DNA from: HGM10766 sp900757295
GTDB lineage: Bacteria > Bacillota_I > Bacilli_A > RF39 > UBA660
DNA: 64,000 bases
Direction: 5' to 3'
NCBI GenBank assembly: GCA_025992315.1
Contig: DAJPHG010000001.1
Coordinates: 558,001-622,000 of the forward strand
The translations under genes and the position numbers were made by a program. Positions 36,735 to 46,381 of the stretch are shown piece by piece. The number at the start of each line of letters is the position of its first letter. Positions within the stretch are counted from its first letter, which is position 1. The notes beneath the pieces were generated by a model, which did not search any database, was not told the DNA's origin, and saw only the letters and a list, made by a program, of their open reading frames with translations.

Positions 36735-37360
36735 TGAAAATAGGCTTAGATATTGACGGAGTTATTCTAGATTTTGAAAGAACAATGAGGTGTTATGCTG
36801 AGTTATATGACTTATTTATATTAAAAAAAGATGGTGTTAAAAATAGTGAAGAGTTTGATTATTTAAAAAAATATGATTGGACTTTAGAGGAGAAAAATGC
36901 TTTTATTGATGAATATTTAATTTATGCAACTTTAAATAATACTTCTTTATTACCTTTAGCTAAAGAAATGATTGATTTTTTTAAAATAGAAGGTTATAAC
37001 TATTATTTTATAACAGCAAGAGGACTTTTAAATAAGAAAACAAAATCTGCAGTGATTAATGTTTTTCAAAAATATGGACTTCCTATTGATAATATATATT
37101 TTGAAGTGAAAGATAAAGTAATTAAATGTAAGGAAATTGGAATTGATTTAATGATAGAAGATAATCCTGATATTTGTAAAAAGCTGATAGAAAATAAAAT
37201 TAACACTCTATATTTTAGAGATAAGGATAGTAAAAAAATAGAAGATAATGATTATTTATGTGAAGTTTCTAATATTGGAGAAATTTTAAGATATATTGTA
37301 AAAAAATATGGCTATAATAATTCGACAGAAACTTATAAAAGAATTTTAAAAAAATTATAA
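36734..37360 (+). CDS. HAD-superfamily 5'-nucleotidase-like phosphatase
   Basis: 208 residues starting MKIGLDIDGVILDFERTM (catalytic DxDxV). YFITARGLLNKKT is the motif II region and LMIEDNPDIC the motif III acidic pair. It overlaps the upstream radical-SAM-like gene by one base (TAATG), so the two are translationally coupled. A relative of the HAD proteins at 32983 and 57971. Confidence 0.82.
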   Translation: MKIGLDIDGVILDFERTMRCYAELYDLFILKKDGVKNSEEFDYLKKYDWTLEEKNAFIDEYLIYATLNNTSLLPLAKEMIDFFKIEGYNYYFITARGLLNKKTKSAVINVFQKYGLPIDNIYFEVKDKVIKCKEIGIDLMIEDNPDICKKLIENKINTLYFRDKDSKKIEDNDYLCEVSNIGEILRYIVKKYGYNNSTETYKRILKKL

Positions 37361-37369
37361 AATAAAAAA

Positions 37370-37394
37370 TGTAGACATGGAATGAACGTCTACA
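37370..37394. terminator. Bidirectional terminator
   Basis: TGTAGAC/GTCTACA between the convergent HAD nucleotidase and P-type ATPase genes, with an A-rich run on the left and a T-rich flank on the right. The right arm lies just before the ATPase stop. Confidence 0.6.
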
Positions 37395-37396
37395 AT

Positions 37397-40000
37397 TTAA
37401 TCTTTAAAAATCTTATTTATTATTATCTTAGAATATTCATCAATTAAAAATATTAAAATTACTAATGAAAGGCAATAAAATGCTTGAATTAAAGTTAATG
37501 GTGATATTTTGAAAATAACTCTTAATGGTGTAGTAAATATTATTATTTGGATTATTAGTAGAATTAGCATACTATGATTTAAATATTTATTATTAAATAA
37601 ATTTTTATTTAGGACATTTTTCTTTAAATTTTTGCATGAATAAGCATATATCATTTCAATTAAAGTAAGGGTTAAGAAAGCCATAGTGGTGGCAATTTCT
37701 ACATTATATAGTTTTATATTTATAAAATAAATGAGAATGATAGCAGTTGTTTTTAAGAAAGATGATAAAACCATTTTTGCAATTAGAAATGGAGTGAAAA
37801 AAGTACTATCTTTTTTTCTGATTTTACGTTTCATAATATTTTCTTCACTATTTTCAAATGCTAAAGCAATTGCTGGAATAGAGTCAGTTATCATATTAAT
37901 ATATAATAATTGAATAGGTAGAAATATTTCTAAACCAAATATCATTCCTATAAATACTATAAGTGTTTCAGCAATATTACCAGTTAATAAATAAACTAAG
38001 ACATTTCTAATGTTATCATATATTCTTCTACCTTCTTTTACAGCAGTAATAATAGTAGAAAAACTATCATCAGCAAGGATTATATCGGAAACATTTTTTG
38101 AAACTTCTGTCCCAGTAATTCCCATTCCTACACCAATATCAGCTTTTTTTAATGCAGGAGCATCATTAACTCCATCACCAGTCATTGCCACAATTTTTTC
38201 GTTTTCTTTCCAAGCATTTACGATGTCAACTTTATTTGATGGACTAACTCTTGCATAAACAGAGTAGTTATTTATTTTTTGCTTTAATTCTTGTTTACTC
38301 ATTTTATCTATTTGTTCTCCACTAATAGCTTCTTTATCGCTATTTAAAATACCAATTTCTTTAGCTATAGCAGTTGCTGTAGATAAACTATCACCAGTTA
38401 TCATAACAGGCTTTATATGTGCGGATTTACAAGCACAAATTGCATCTTTTACATCATTTCTTGGTGGGTCAATCATAGCAGTCATACCAAGAAATATTAA
38501 ATTATTTTCTAAATCATTATCTAAAGTATAAGAATTGTCAATTTCTTTATATGCAAAAGCTAATACTCTATAAGCTTTATTAGACTCTTCTTGTTCAATT
38601 TCTTTAAGACTATCTATTTTTGATCTCGTTAATTTTAATACAGTATTATTTTCATAAATATAGGAACAATGTTTAATGATTGAATCAAAACTACCTTTAG
38701 TATAAATGGTTACTTTATCATTATTTTTATTAATAGTAGACATCATTTTACGATCAGAGTCAAAAGGTAATTCATTAATTCTAGGATTATTTTTTCTTAA
38801 TTTATTAATATCTATTTTTTCTTCACAAATTTCATAAAGAGCAATTTCTGTTGGATCACCAATATAATTGTCATTATTTTTTTCTACATCGTTATTTAAA
38901 GACATTACATTAAGTAATAAATTATCATTTTTAATATTTTCACAAGAGATTATGTTTTTGTCAAAATATAACTCTCTTATTTTCATTTTATTTTGAGTTA
39001 TAGTGCCTGTTTTATCAGAGCAGATGACTTCTGTAGATCCTAATGTTTCTACACTAGACATTTTTCTAACTATGGCTCTTTTTTTAGCCATGGTATTCAT
39101 TCCTAGTGATAAAGTAATAGTAATAACAGCAGGGAGACCCTCAGGAATTGCAGCAACTGCTAATGAGATAGACAATAAAACGATTTCTAAAATATCCATA
39201 CCTTTTATAATTCCTATTATAAACATAATGAATATTATAATTAAGATAATAAATGATAAAAATTTACTAATTTCATCAATTTTTCTTTGAAGAGGTGTAA
39301 TCTCTTTAATTTCTTCGTTTAAACTTTTAGCAATTATACCAAATTCAGTATTCATACCTGTTTCACATACAACGGCTTGGCACTTTCCATATACAATATT
39401 GGTTCCTGAGTAAATCATGTTAGTTCTTTGAGACAATGAAACATTATCTTCTAATTTAATGGCATTTTTAGAAACTGGAATAGATTCTCCTGTAAGAGAT
39501 GATTCATCTACTTTTAAAGATGCTTCCCAGATTATTCTGGCATCTGCAGGAACTTTATCTCCTGCTTCAAGTACTAAAATATCACCTTTAACAATATCTT
39601 CACTATTTATTATTTTTATCTTATCATCTCTTTTAACTTTTATATTAGACACTTGCATCTTTTTTAATGATTCTATTGCTTGATCGGCTTTTTGTTCTTG
39701 AACAAATCCAAGTATAGCATTTAAAATAACAATTGTTAAAATAATGATGCTATCGGTGAATGGTTCTTTATTAATAAAAGAAAGGACAAATGATACTATG
39801 GCTGATATTATTAAAATGATAATCATAGCATCATTAAATTCATTTAAAAATTTTTTTAATTTAGATTTCTTTTTTGATTCTTTGATAGTATTTTTGCCAT
39901 CTTTATTTAATCTTTTTAAAGCTTCATTGTTTGAAAGCCCATTTTCACTTGTATTTAGTTTTTTTAATGCATCTTTTATATTTAAATTATAAAACTTCAT
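37397..40000 (-). CDS. P-type cation ATPase, Ca2+ (SERCA/PMR1) type
   Basis: 867 residues, normal for the type IIA family. N-terminal cation ATPase domain (NIKDALKKLNTSENGLSNNEA), actuator motif LTGESIPV, M4 with AIPEGLPAVITI (Ca2+-site proline), phosphorylated Asp in CSDKTGTITQNKM near residue 327, ATP-site motifs PFDSDRKMMST and KGSFDSIIKHCS, hinge MTGDGVNDAPALKKADIG, and M6 with NMITDSIPAIALA, the Asn/Asp pair typical of Ca2+ pumps. AGAGGTAA precedes the ATG. It exports Ca2+ or possibly Mn2+. Monocistronic. Confidence 0.94.
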   Translation of the reverse strand: MKFYNLNIKDALKKLNTSENGLSNNEALKRLNKDGKNTIKESKKKSKLKKFLNEFNDAMIIILIISAIVSFVLSFINKEPFTDSIIILTIVILNAILGFVQEQKADQAIESLKKMQVSNIKVKRDDKIKIINSEDIVKGDILVLEAGDKVPADARIIWEASLKVDESSLTGESIPVSKNAIKLEDNVSLSQRTNMIYSGTNIVYGKCQAVVCETGMNTEFGIIAKSLNEEIKEITPLQRKIDEISKFLSFIILIIIFIMFIIGIIKGMDILEIVLLSISLAVAAIPEGLPAVITITLSLGMNTMAKKRAIVRKMSSVETLGSTEVICSDKTGTITQNKMKIRELYFDKNIISCENIKNDNLLLNVMSLNNDVEKNNDNYIGDPTEIALYEICEEKIDINKLRKNNPRINELPFDSDRKMMSTINKNNDKVTIYTKGSFDSIIKHCSYIYENNTVLKLTRSKIDSLKEIEQEESNKAYRVLAFAYKEIDNSYTLDNDLENNLIFLGMTAMIDPPRNDVKDAICACKSAHIKPVMITGDSLSTATAIAKEIGILNSDKEAISGEQIDKMSKQELKQKINNYSVYARVSPSNKVDIVNAWKENEKIVAMTGDGVNDAPALKKADIGVGMGITGTEVSKNVSDIILADDSFSTIITAVKEGRRIYDNIRNVLVYLLTGNIAETLIVFIGMIFGLEIFLPIQLLYINMITDSIPAIALAFENSEENIMKRKIRKKDSTFFTPFLIAKMVLSSFLKTTAIILIYFINIKLYNVEIATTMAFLTLTLIEMIYAYSCKNLKKNVLNKNLFNNKYLNHSMLILLIIQIIIFTTPLRVIFKISPLTLIQAFYCLSLVILIFLIDEYSKIIINKIFKD

Positions 40001-40115
40001 ATTATTTACCTCTTATTATTATTTTCAAGTCTAATTATATCATATATATCAATCTTTAAATATGGAATAAATTTATTATTAATGGTATACTAAACGATAA
40101 ATGGGAGTTATTCAT

Positions 40116-41978
40116 ATGGAATATAAAATTATAAATGGTGCTGTTACATATCAACAAAATACTGTTTTAGAGGAAATTAATTTTGAAATAAAGGATAAGG
40201 ATAAAATTGCAATAGTGGGAAGAAATGGCTGTGGTAAGACTACACTACTAAAATCTTTAATTAATAATGAACTTCTAGAAACAGGTCTTGCTAATGAAAA
40301 TTTAAAAATAATAAAAATTGGTAATCCTACAATAGGTTATCAACAGCAAAACACTTTTTCTAATTTAAATATTACTTTAATTGATGAAATATTAAAAAAT
40401 TATAAACAATTAATTAATATGGAAAAAAAGATTAAATATCTAGAAGAACAATTAAAGACCGATGATGCTATTAAATTTATTGATGAATACACAACTATGC
40501 TTGAAAAATATAAATTAAATGGCGGATATGAATATAAAAAAGAGTATGAACTTGCATTATTGAAATTTGGTTTTAGTAATGAAGATAAATATAAAAAATT
40601 AGAAGAGTTTTCAGGAGGTCAGAGAACAAAGTTAGCATTTTTAAAATTACTTTTGAGTAAGCCTGATATATTATTACTAGATGAACCAACTAACCATTTG
40701 GATATAACTACAGTAGAATGGTTAGAAGATTATTTAAAGAATTATCCAAAAGCTGTTGTTATTGTTTCACATGATAGAATGTTTTTAGATAATATTGTAA
40801 ATAAAGTATATGAAATAGAATATGGAATGTTAACAAAATATAAAGGAAATTATTCTTCTTTTGAAAAACAAAAGAAAGCTAATTATGAAAAACAATTAAA
40901 AGATTATGAGTATCAACAAAAAGAGATTAAGCGTTTAAAAAGCATAGCGGACCGCTTTAGATATAAACCTAGTAAAGCGTCAATGGCAATGTCTAAATTA
41001 AGAAAAATTGAACAAATGGATATAATTGATAAACCTCAGAAATTCGATTCTAAAACTTTTAAAACAGAATTGAAAATAGAAAAAAGTAGCGATATTGTTT
41101 TAAGCGTAAAAGATTTAGAATTTGGTTTTGATGGGAATTGTTTGGGAAAAACTAACTTTGAGTTACATAAAGGCCAAAAATTAGCTATAATTGGTTCTAA
41201 TGGTAAAGGTAAATCAACATTGCTTAAAACAATTATGGAATTAATCCCTAAAATTTCAGGCTCATTTAAGTATGGATATAATGTAAAAAAAGAGTATTTT
41301 GATCAACAATTAGAGTTTATAAATGAAGAAAATACGGTTTATGAAGAATATGAACAATCTTTTCCAGATTGTAATACTTTACAAATAAGAAAAATTTTAG
41401 GAACCTTTCAATTTATAAATGATGATATTTATAAAAAAATAAACCAATTATCTGGTGGCGAAAAAGTTCGATTAAGACTATGTAAAATTTTTAAACATAA
41501 TCCTAATTTGTTAATATTAGATGAACCAACTAATCACTTAGATATAATTGGCAAAGAAAGTCTAGAAAATATTTTAACATTATATGAAGGAGCTATATTA
41601 TTTGTTTCTCATGATAGATATTTTGTAAATAAAATAGCAGATTCTTTACTTATTTTTGAAGATGATAATATTAAGTTTTTCAATGGTAATTATAAAGATT
41701 ATATGGATTATAAAAATAATGAGATTAAAACTGAAGTAAAGGTAAAAACAAATGTTAAAACAAAAGGTGATGTTACTAGAAATATTAAAGCTATTAATAG
41801 AAAGTTGGAAAAGGAAATAGAAAATTTGGAAAAGTCTATTAGTATAGTTAATAATAAAATGCTTCAAGAAGAGTTTTATAGTGATTATAAAAAAATGAAT
41901 GAATTACAAAAAGAATTAGAAAATTTAAATGCTAGTTTAGAAGAAAAATATTTAGAGTGGGAAGAAATTAATAGTTAG
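40116..41978 (+). CDS. ABC-F family ATPase
   Basis: Two nucleotide-binding domains without membrane segments. First: Walker A GRNGCGKTTL near residue 35, signature FSGGQRTKLAF, Walker B LLLDEPTNHLD. Second: GSNGKGKSTL near 362, LSGGEKVRLRL and LILDEPTNHLD. Between them is a basic ABC_tran_Xtn linker (about residues 240-305), and the C-terminus is a lysine/glutamate coiled coil. ABC-F proteins act on the ribosome; subgroup and any antibiotic protection cannot be fixed from sequence. The start at 40116 follows GGGAG. Confidence 0.93.
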   Translation: MEYKIINGAVTYQQNTVLEEINFEIKDKDKIAIVGRNGCGKTTLLKSLINNELLETGLANENLKIIKIGNPTIGYQQQNTFSNLNITLIDEILKNYKQLINMEKKIKYLEEQLKTDDAIKFIDEYTTMLEKYKLNGGYEYKKEYELALLKFGFSNEDKYKKLEEFSGGQRTKLAFLKLLLSKPDILLLDEPTNHLDITTVEWLEDYLKNYPKAVVIVSHDRMFLDNIVNKVYEIEYGMLTKYKGNYSSFEKQKKANYEKQLKDYEYQQKEIKRLKSIADRFRYKPSKASMAMSKLRKIEQMDIIDKPQKFDSKTFKTELKIEKSSDIVLSVKDLEFGFDGNCLGKTNFELHKGQKLAIIGSNGKGKSTLLKTIMELIPKISGSFKYGYNVKKEYFDQQLEFINEENTVYEEYEQSFPDCNTLQIRKILGTFQFINDDIYKKINQLSGGEKVRLRLCKIFKHNPNLLILDEPTNHLDIIGKESLENILTLYEGAILFVSHDRYFVNKIADSLLIFEDDNIKFFNGNYKDYMDYKNNEIKTEVKVKTNVKTKGDVTRNIKAINRKLEKEIENLEKSISIVNNKMLQEEFYSDYKKMNELQKELENLNASLEEKYLEWEEINS

Positions 41979-41987
41979 GAGTGAATT

Positions 41988-42515
41988 ATGGAATTAAAAG
42001 TAGACTATGTTTCAGATATTCATTTAACTCATTATGTTAAATATGATGCAGATATTTCTGTGATTAATAAATTTATTATGAAAAATATTGGTAATCAATC
42101 TAAGGGAGAAATATTAGTTATTGCTGGTGATACTCTATGGTATTTACCTAGATCATTTTTAGATTGGCATTATTATTATCCTAATTCTAATGATTCTAGA
42201 TTTATAATGTCTGATTTAAATAAAAGAGAAAAAATAATTAATATGCATAATGAAAGTATGCAGTGGTATGAAAGTTTACCAAATAATTTAGATTTGATGA
42301 TTAGTCATGTACCACCAATAAAAAATAAAAATAATAAACGCGGTAATAATTGTTGTTACTTCAATGAAGTGAAAGATATTAAATCAAGTAATTGGATATA
42401 TGGTCATGATCATAAATCTAATGAAGTAATAATTAATGATACTAAGTTTGTTTCTAATCCTTGGGGTTATGAATGTAAAGATTTTAGAATAAAAACATTA
42501 ACTTTAAAAAAATAG
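41988..42515 (+). CDS. Metallophosphoesterase, internally shortened
   Basis: 175 residues, about 80 shorter than its family. It keeps the motifs DIH (residue 10), AGD near 47, SHVPP near 105 and GHDH near 139. The GNH(D/E) motif that should lie between AGD and SHVPP is missing: AGD runs directly into TLWYLPRSF, which in relatives comes after GNHD. An in-frame internal deletion is the simplest explanation. The enzyme is therefore probably inactive or altered, although the frame is intact. AGGAG precedes the start, nine bases after the ABC-F stop. Confidence 0.7.
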   Translation: MELKVDYVSDIHLTHYVKYDADISVINKFIMKNIGNQSKGEILVIAGDTLWYLPRSFLDWHYYYPNSNDSRFIMSDLNKREKIINMHNESMQWYESLPNNLDLMISHVPPIKNKNNKRGNNCCYFNEVKDIKSSNWIYGHDHKSNEVIINDTKFVSNPWGYECKDFRIKTLTLKK

Positions 42516-42571
42516 TTAATTTTTTTATTAATCTTTATATTATCATGTTATAATTTTATTATGGTGATAAT

Positions 42572-43279
42572 ATGAAAAAGAAGTTTGCAAGTATTGTCAT
42601 ATTGTTGTTTATAATACTTCAAGTTGTTGGAATATATTTTCAAGATGAAATTAAAAATTTTATAAATAAATATGTAACAGTTGAGTCATATGCTCTAAGC
42701 GATATTCCGAAGTATAATAATGAACCATATGTAGTTATTAACAATAATGAACCAGAATTTAGTGATGAAGATAAAACTACTAAAAGCTTTGAAAAATATG
42801 ATAATTTGGATTATTTAGGTAGAGCGACTAAAGCTTATGCTAATATTTCAACTGACCTTATGCCAACTGAAAAACGTGGTAATATTGGAATGGTAAAGCC
42901 TAGTGGATGGCACACAGTAAAATATGATATAGTTGATGGAAAATATTTATATAATAGATGTCATTTAATTGGTTATCAACTTACTGGTGAGAATGCAAAT
43001 GAAAATAATTTAATAACATGTACAAGATATACTAATACATCTACGATGTTAGATATGGAAAATAAAGTTACTGAGTATATAAGGAAGACTAATAATCATG
43101 TTCTTTATAGAGTAAGGGCAATATATGATGGTGATAATTTATTAGCATCAGGAATTCAAATGGAAGCATTATCTATTGAGGATAATGGTAAGGGTATTAA
43201 ATTTAATATTTATATTTATAATGTTCAGCCAGGCATTAAAATTGATTATAAAACTGGTGATAGTGAATTAGAAGGGTAG
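42572..43279 (+). CDS. Exported DNA/RNA non-specific endonuclease, EndA-like
   Basis: 235 residues with an N-terminal signal anchor (residues 4-20). The nuclease domain shows the beta-beta-alpha metal motif as NRCHLIGYQLTGEN near residue 128 (catalytic His in place of DRGH), followed by NLITCTRYTNT, whose upstream Asn is the metal ligand. YLGRATKAYANIS at the domain start is typical of the streptococcal EndA/competence nuclease branch. It is probably a surface or secreted nuclease for DNA scavenging or uptake. No competence genes are visible beside it. Confidence 0.87.
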   Translation: MKKKFASIVILLFIILQVVGIYFQDEIKNFINKYVTVESYALSDIPKYNNEPYVVINNNEPEFSDEDKTTKSFEKYDNLDYLGRATKAYANISTDLMPTEKRGNIGMVKPSGWHTVKYDIVDGKYLYNRCHLIGYQLTGENANENNLITCTRYTNTSTMLDMENKVTEYIRKTNNHVLYRVRAIYDGDNLLASGIQMEALSIEDNGKGIKFNIYIYNVQPGIKIDYKTGDSELEG

Positions 43280-43287
43280 ATATATAT

Positions 43288-43695
43288 ATGAAAGATTATT
43301 TAGAAAATTATATAAAAGAAACAGAGAAAGAATTAGAAAAAAATTTAAGCAAAGATGAATTAATAGAGTTAAAGAATGATCATTTAAATAAAATTAAATT
43401 TTTTCAACATGAAAGACTTATTCATTTATTAGTAACTTTATTTTATTGTTTATTCTTTTTAATATTTATTTTCCTTGGAACAATTTATATTGGATTTTAT
43501 GTAGTTAGTTTAATTTTATTAATATTTATATTAGCTTATATCGTTTATTATTTTTATTTAGAAAATAATATAAAATATTTATATGTTTTGTACGATATTA
43601 TTAATGAAAAGATAAAAGATGAAAATCCTAATAATATTGTGGAGGCATTTATTACTAAAATATTTGATAAATTAAGTGATAAATTTTTAAATTAG
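43288..43695 (+). CDS. Small membrane protein of unknown function
   Basis: 135 residues. A charged N-terminal helix (residues 1-50), two membrane helices (about 52-72 and 75-95) and a charged C-terminal helix. No family is recognised. It starts eight bases after the nuclease gene and ends one base before the ASCH gene, so it is part of a run 42572-45056. Confidence 0.6.
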   Translation: MKDYLENYIKETEKELEKNLSKDELIELKNDHLNKIKFFQHERLIHLLVTLFYCLFFLIFIFLGTIYIGFYVVSLILLIFILAYIVYYFYLENNIKYLYVLYDIINEKIKDENPNNIVEAFITKIFDKLSDKFLN

Positions 43696-43696
43696 T

Positions 43697-44101
43697 ATGG
43701 TAAAGGTATTAACAGTTAAACAACCATGGGCATCTTTAATAGCTTATAATTATAAACATTATGAGTTTAGAAGTTGGAAAACTAATTATCGTGGATATGT
43801 ATATATACATGCAGGACTTACTTTAGAAAAAGGTTATCAAAATTTAATAAATAAATTAGATTTAAATATTATAAAAGGATCTATAATTGCAAAAGCTAAA
43901 ATAGTTGATTGTATTTTAGTTGATAAAACGAAGAATGAAAAATTATATAAGGAAAACAAACTTGTTTATGGTCATGATCATGTTGGATTATACGCCTGGG
44001 TGTTAGATGACATTACTCTTTTAAAAGATCCTATAGAGGTAAAAGGCAAGTTAGGTTTATGGAATTATGATATAATGTGTGAGGTGAAACAAGATGAATG
44101 A
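43697..44101 (+). CDS. ASCH-domain protein
   Basis: 134 residues starting MVKVLTVKQPWASLIAYNYK, which is the ASCH signature (VKxPWAxxI) with the Glu-Arg pair in YEFRSW. ASCH domains bind RNA or modified bases; the related YqfB is an acetylcytidine amidohydrolase. It overlaps the downstream AAA gene by eight bases. Activity cannot be told from sequence. Confidence 0.83.
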   Translation: MVKVLTVKQPWASLIAYNYKHYEFRSWKTNYRGYVYIHAGLTLEKGYQNLINKLDLNIIKGSIIAKAKIVDCILVDKTKNEKLYKENKLVYGHDHVGLYAWVLDDITLLKDPIEVKGKLGLWNYDIMCEVKQDE

Positions 44102-45056
44102 GAATATAGAAACTTTAGATTATGAAGGAGATAATTTTAATCATAAATTTAGTATGATCGAAAAATATGGTGAGGATTTAACAGCTAGGACTTATATTAC
44201 TGATCCAGCAATTGCTCGTGATGAAGAAATAAAACAAACAATTTTAACTTTATTAACACCAGAAAAAAGTGCTTTATTAGTTGGTAAGCCCGGTATAGGT
44301 AAAACAGCAATAGTAGAAGGATTAGCTTATCGTATTCAACATGAGTTAGTTCCAAATGCTTTAAAAAATTGGAAGTTAATAAAAATTAATATCACTAGTT
44401 TACTTGGAGAAAGCGTGAGTAATGGTTCTAATGAAAATAGATTAGAGCTTTTAGTAGAAGAACTAAAACATAGAAAAAATACGATATTATTTATTGATGA
44501 AACACATCTTTTGACTAATAAGAGTAAAGATAATAATTTAGACTTTGCCAATATGTTAAAACCAGGATTAGATCGTGGTGAAATAAAAATGATAGGTGCT
44601 ACTACTACTGAAGAATATGAACAATATATTATTAGAGATAGAGCATTTTTAAGAAGATTTCAAAAAATTGATGTTGCAGAAGCTGACAAAGATACATGTG
44701 TTAAAATCTTAATGGGAACTTATCCTAAAATTGAAAAACAGATTGGTGCTCATATGGAGTACTCAGATTTTATTAAAGAAAAAATAATGAGATTTATTGT
44801 AGAAATGACTGATGAGTATAAACGTGTTTATGAAGTTGCAAGTAGATATCCAGATATTTGTTTAACTATTTTAGCAAATGCTTATTCATATGCCGTATTT
44901 GATAATGAGAAAGTTATGACTTTAAAGCATGTTTATAAAGCTATATGTAATGCTAAGAATATATATGAAGATGCTAAAAGAAAAGAAATTGAAAGATTTA
45001 AAGTTGAATTTGCTGATTTAATAGAACAAGAACATATTGATTTAACTCAAAGTTAA
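44094..45056 (+). CDS. Stand-alone ClpA/ClpC D1-like AAA+ ATPase
   Basis: 320 residues, one AAA+ module only. After a 45-residue lead with EKYGEDLTARTYITDPAI, as in ClpC/ClpB D1, come Walker A GKPGIGKTAIVEGLA near residue 63, Walker B LFIDETHLL near 132, sensor 1 GATTTEEYEQYI, the arginine finger RRFQKIDV and the small helical lid. The Clp N-domain, the D2 module and the ClpP-docking loop are absent. It overlaps the ASCH gene and ends at a strong terminator. The substrate or complex is unknown. Confidence 0.85.
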   Translation: MNENIETLDYEGDNFNHKFSMIEKYGEDLTARTYITDPAIARDEEIKQTILTLLTPEKSALLVGKPGIGKTAIVEGLAYRIQHELVPNALKNWKLIKINITSLLGESVSNGSNENRLELLVEELKHRKNTILFIDETHLLTNKSKDNNLDFANMLKPGLDRGEIKMIGATTTEEYEQYIIRDRAFLRRFQKIDVAEADKDTCVKILMGTYPKIEKQIGAHMEYSDFIKEKIMRFIVEMTDEYKRVYEVASRYPDICLTILANAYSYAVFDNEKVMTLKHVYKAICNAKNIYEDAKRKEIERFKVEFADLIEQEHIDLTQS

Positions 45057-45067
45057 ATCTTTTTTTA
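45039..45067 (+). terminator. Terminator of the 42572-45056 run
   Basis: GATTTAACT/AGTTAAATC hairpin inside the end of the gene, followed by T residues. Confidence 0.8.
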
Positions 45068-45117
45068 TATAAGAATATTAAAAGTAGATAAACATATTAT
45101 TTACTAGAGGTGGGGTT

Positions 45118-46257
45118 ATGAAAAAAAAATTAGTTGTATTAATTTTAATATCTTTCTTTTTTATACCTTGTGTTAGTGCAGAAGATTTAGCTCCAAATGC
45201 TAAAAGCGCTATTTTAATAGAGGAATCAACTGGTAAAATATTATATGAAAAAAATTCTGATGAAAAAAGAGCACCTGCTAGTATGACTAAAGTAATGAGT
45301 ATGCTTTTAATAATGGAAGCTTTAGATAATAAACAAATTTCTTTAAATGATGAAGTTACAATTAGTCAAAATGCTGCGGATATGGGTGGAAGTCAGTTGT
45401 TTTTACAGCCTAATCAAACTGCTAAAGTTGAAGATTTATTAAAAGGTATTGCTGTTGCTTCAGGTAATGATGCTGTTGTAGCAATGGCTGAAAAAATTGC
45501 TGGTAGTGAAGAAAAATTTGTTGATATGATGAATAAAAAAGCGAAAGAATTAGGTTTAAAAAACACTCAATTTAAAAATCCACATGGTTTGGATGAGGAA
45601 GGTCATTATACATCTGCACATGATATGGCTATAATGGCTAAAGAATTAATTAAACATAAAAATATTTTGAATTATACTAGTATTTATGAAGAGTATTTAA
45701 CTAAAAGTGATGGAACAAAATTATGGATGGTAAATACAAATAAACTTGTTAAATTTTATAAAGGAGTAGATGGTCTAAAAACTGGTTTTACTCAAACTGC
45801 CGGATATTGTTTGACTGCTACAGCAATGAAAAACAATACTAGACTAATAAGTGTAGTTATGGGTGAAGATACATCAGCTAATCGAAGTACTGATACAGTT
45901 AATTTATTAAATTATGGATTTAATAGTTATAAAGTAAATACAATAATTAAGAAAGAAAAAAATATTGCTAAAGTAAAAGTAAATAAAGGGAAAGAAGATA
46001 AAGTTTACATTAGAACAAAAGAAAATGTAAATGAATTATTAAATGTGAATGAAAAAGCTAAGAAGTATATTTTAGTTCCAGAAGTTAAAAATATAATAGC
46101 ACCTGTTAAAGTGGGAGAAAAAGTAGGAATTTTAAAAATAAAATATCAAAATAAAGTAGTAAAAGAAGTTGATTTAACAGTTTCTAAAAATATTAAAAAG
46201 GCTAATTTATGGGATTTATTTAAACGAAATTTAAAAATGATAGTTAGTGGAAAATAG
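45118..46257 (+). CDS. dacF: D-alanyl-D-alanine carboxypeptidase, DacF type
   Basis: 379 residues with a signal peptide cut near VSAED (residue 21). Catalytic SxxK in PASMTKVMSM near residue 55, SGN in VASGNDAVVA near 115, KTG in LKTGFTQTAGY near 221; then a C-terminal beta domain and an amphipathic anchor helix at the end. It trims pentapeptides in the wall. In Bacillus dacF lies directly upstream of spoIIAA-spoIIAB-sigF; here an LCP gene lies between. AGAGGTGG precedes the start. Confidence 0.92.
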   Translation: MKKKLVVLILISFFFIPCVSAEDLAPNAKSAILIEESTGKILYEKNSDEKRAPASMTKVMSMLLIMEALDNKQISLNDEVTISQNAADMGGSQLFLQPNQTAKVEDLLKGIAVASGNDAVVAMAEKIAGSEEKFVDMMNKKAKELGLKNTQFKNPHGLDEEGHYTSAHDMAIMAKELIKHKNILNYTSIYEEYLTKSDGTKLWMVNTNKLVKFYKGVDGLKTGFTQTAGYCLTATAMKNNTRLISVVMGEDTSANRSTDTVNLLNYGFNSYKVNTIIKKEKNIAKVKVNKGKEDKVYIRTKENVNELLNVNEKAKKYILVPEVKNIIAPVKVGEKVGILKIKYQNKVVKEVDLTVSKNIKKANLWDLFKRNLKMIVSGK

Positions 46258-46278
46258 ATATCAATTGATATCTATTTT
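46252..46278 (+). terminator. Terminator of dacF
   Basis: AATAGATATCAA/TTGATATCTATT, nearly a perfect palindrome, with T residues after it. It overlaps the stop. Confidence 0.7.
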
Positions 46279-46381
46279 ACGTTATAAAATATAAAGAAAA
46301 TGTAAATGCTTTAAAAAAATAAAACTTACAATTTAACTTAGTGATATAATATTTATAGTTTTTAAATTGTGGAGGTCTTTT

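Noticed and set aside
38010..39992. Several plus-strand open frames of 74-95 codons opposite the P-type ATPase gene.
   Set aside because: They are shadows of the minus-strand gene, with no ribosome sites or family motifs of their own.
43697..45056. Type IV restriction or known defence system from the ASCH-AAA pair.
   Set aside because: No nuclease domain belongs to the pair. The nearby EndA-like nuclease is an exported enzyme separated by another gene.
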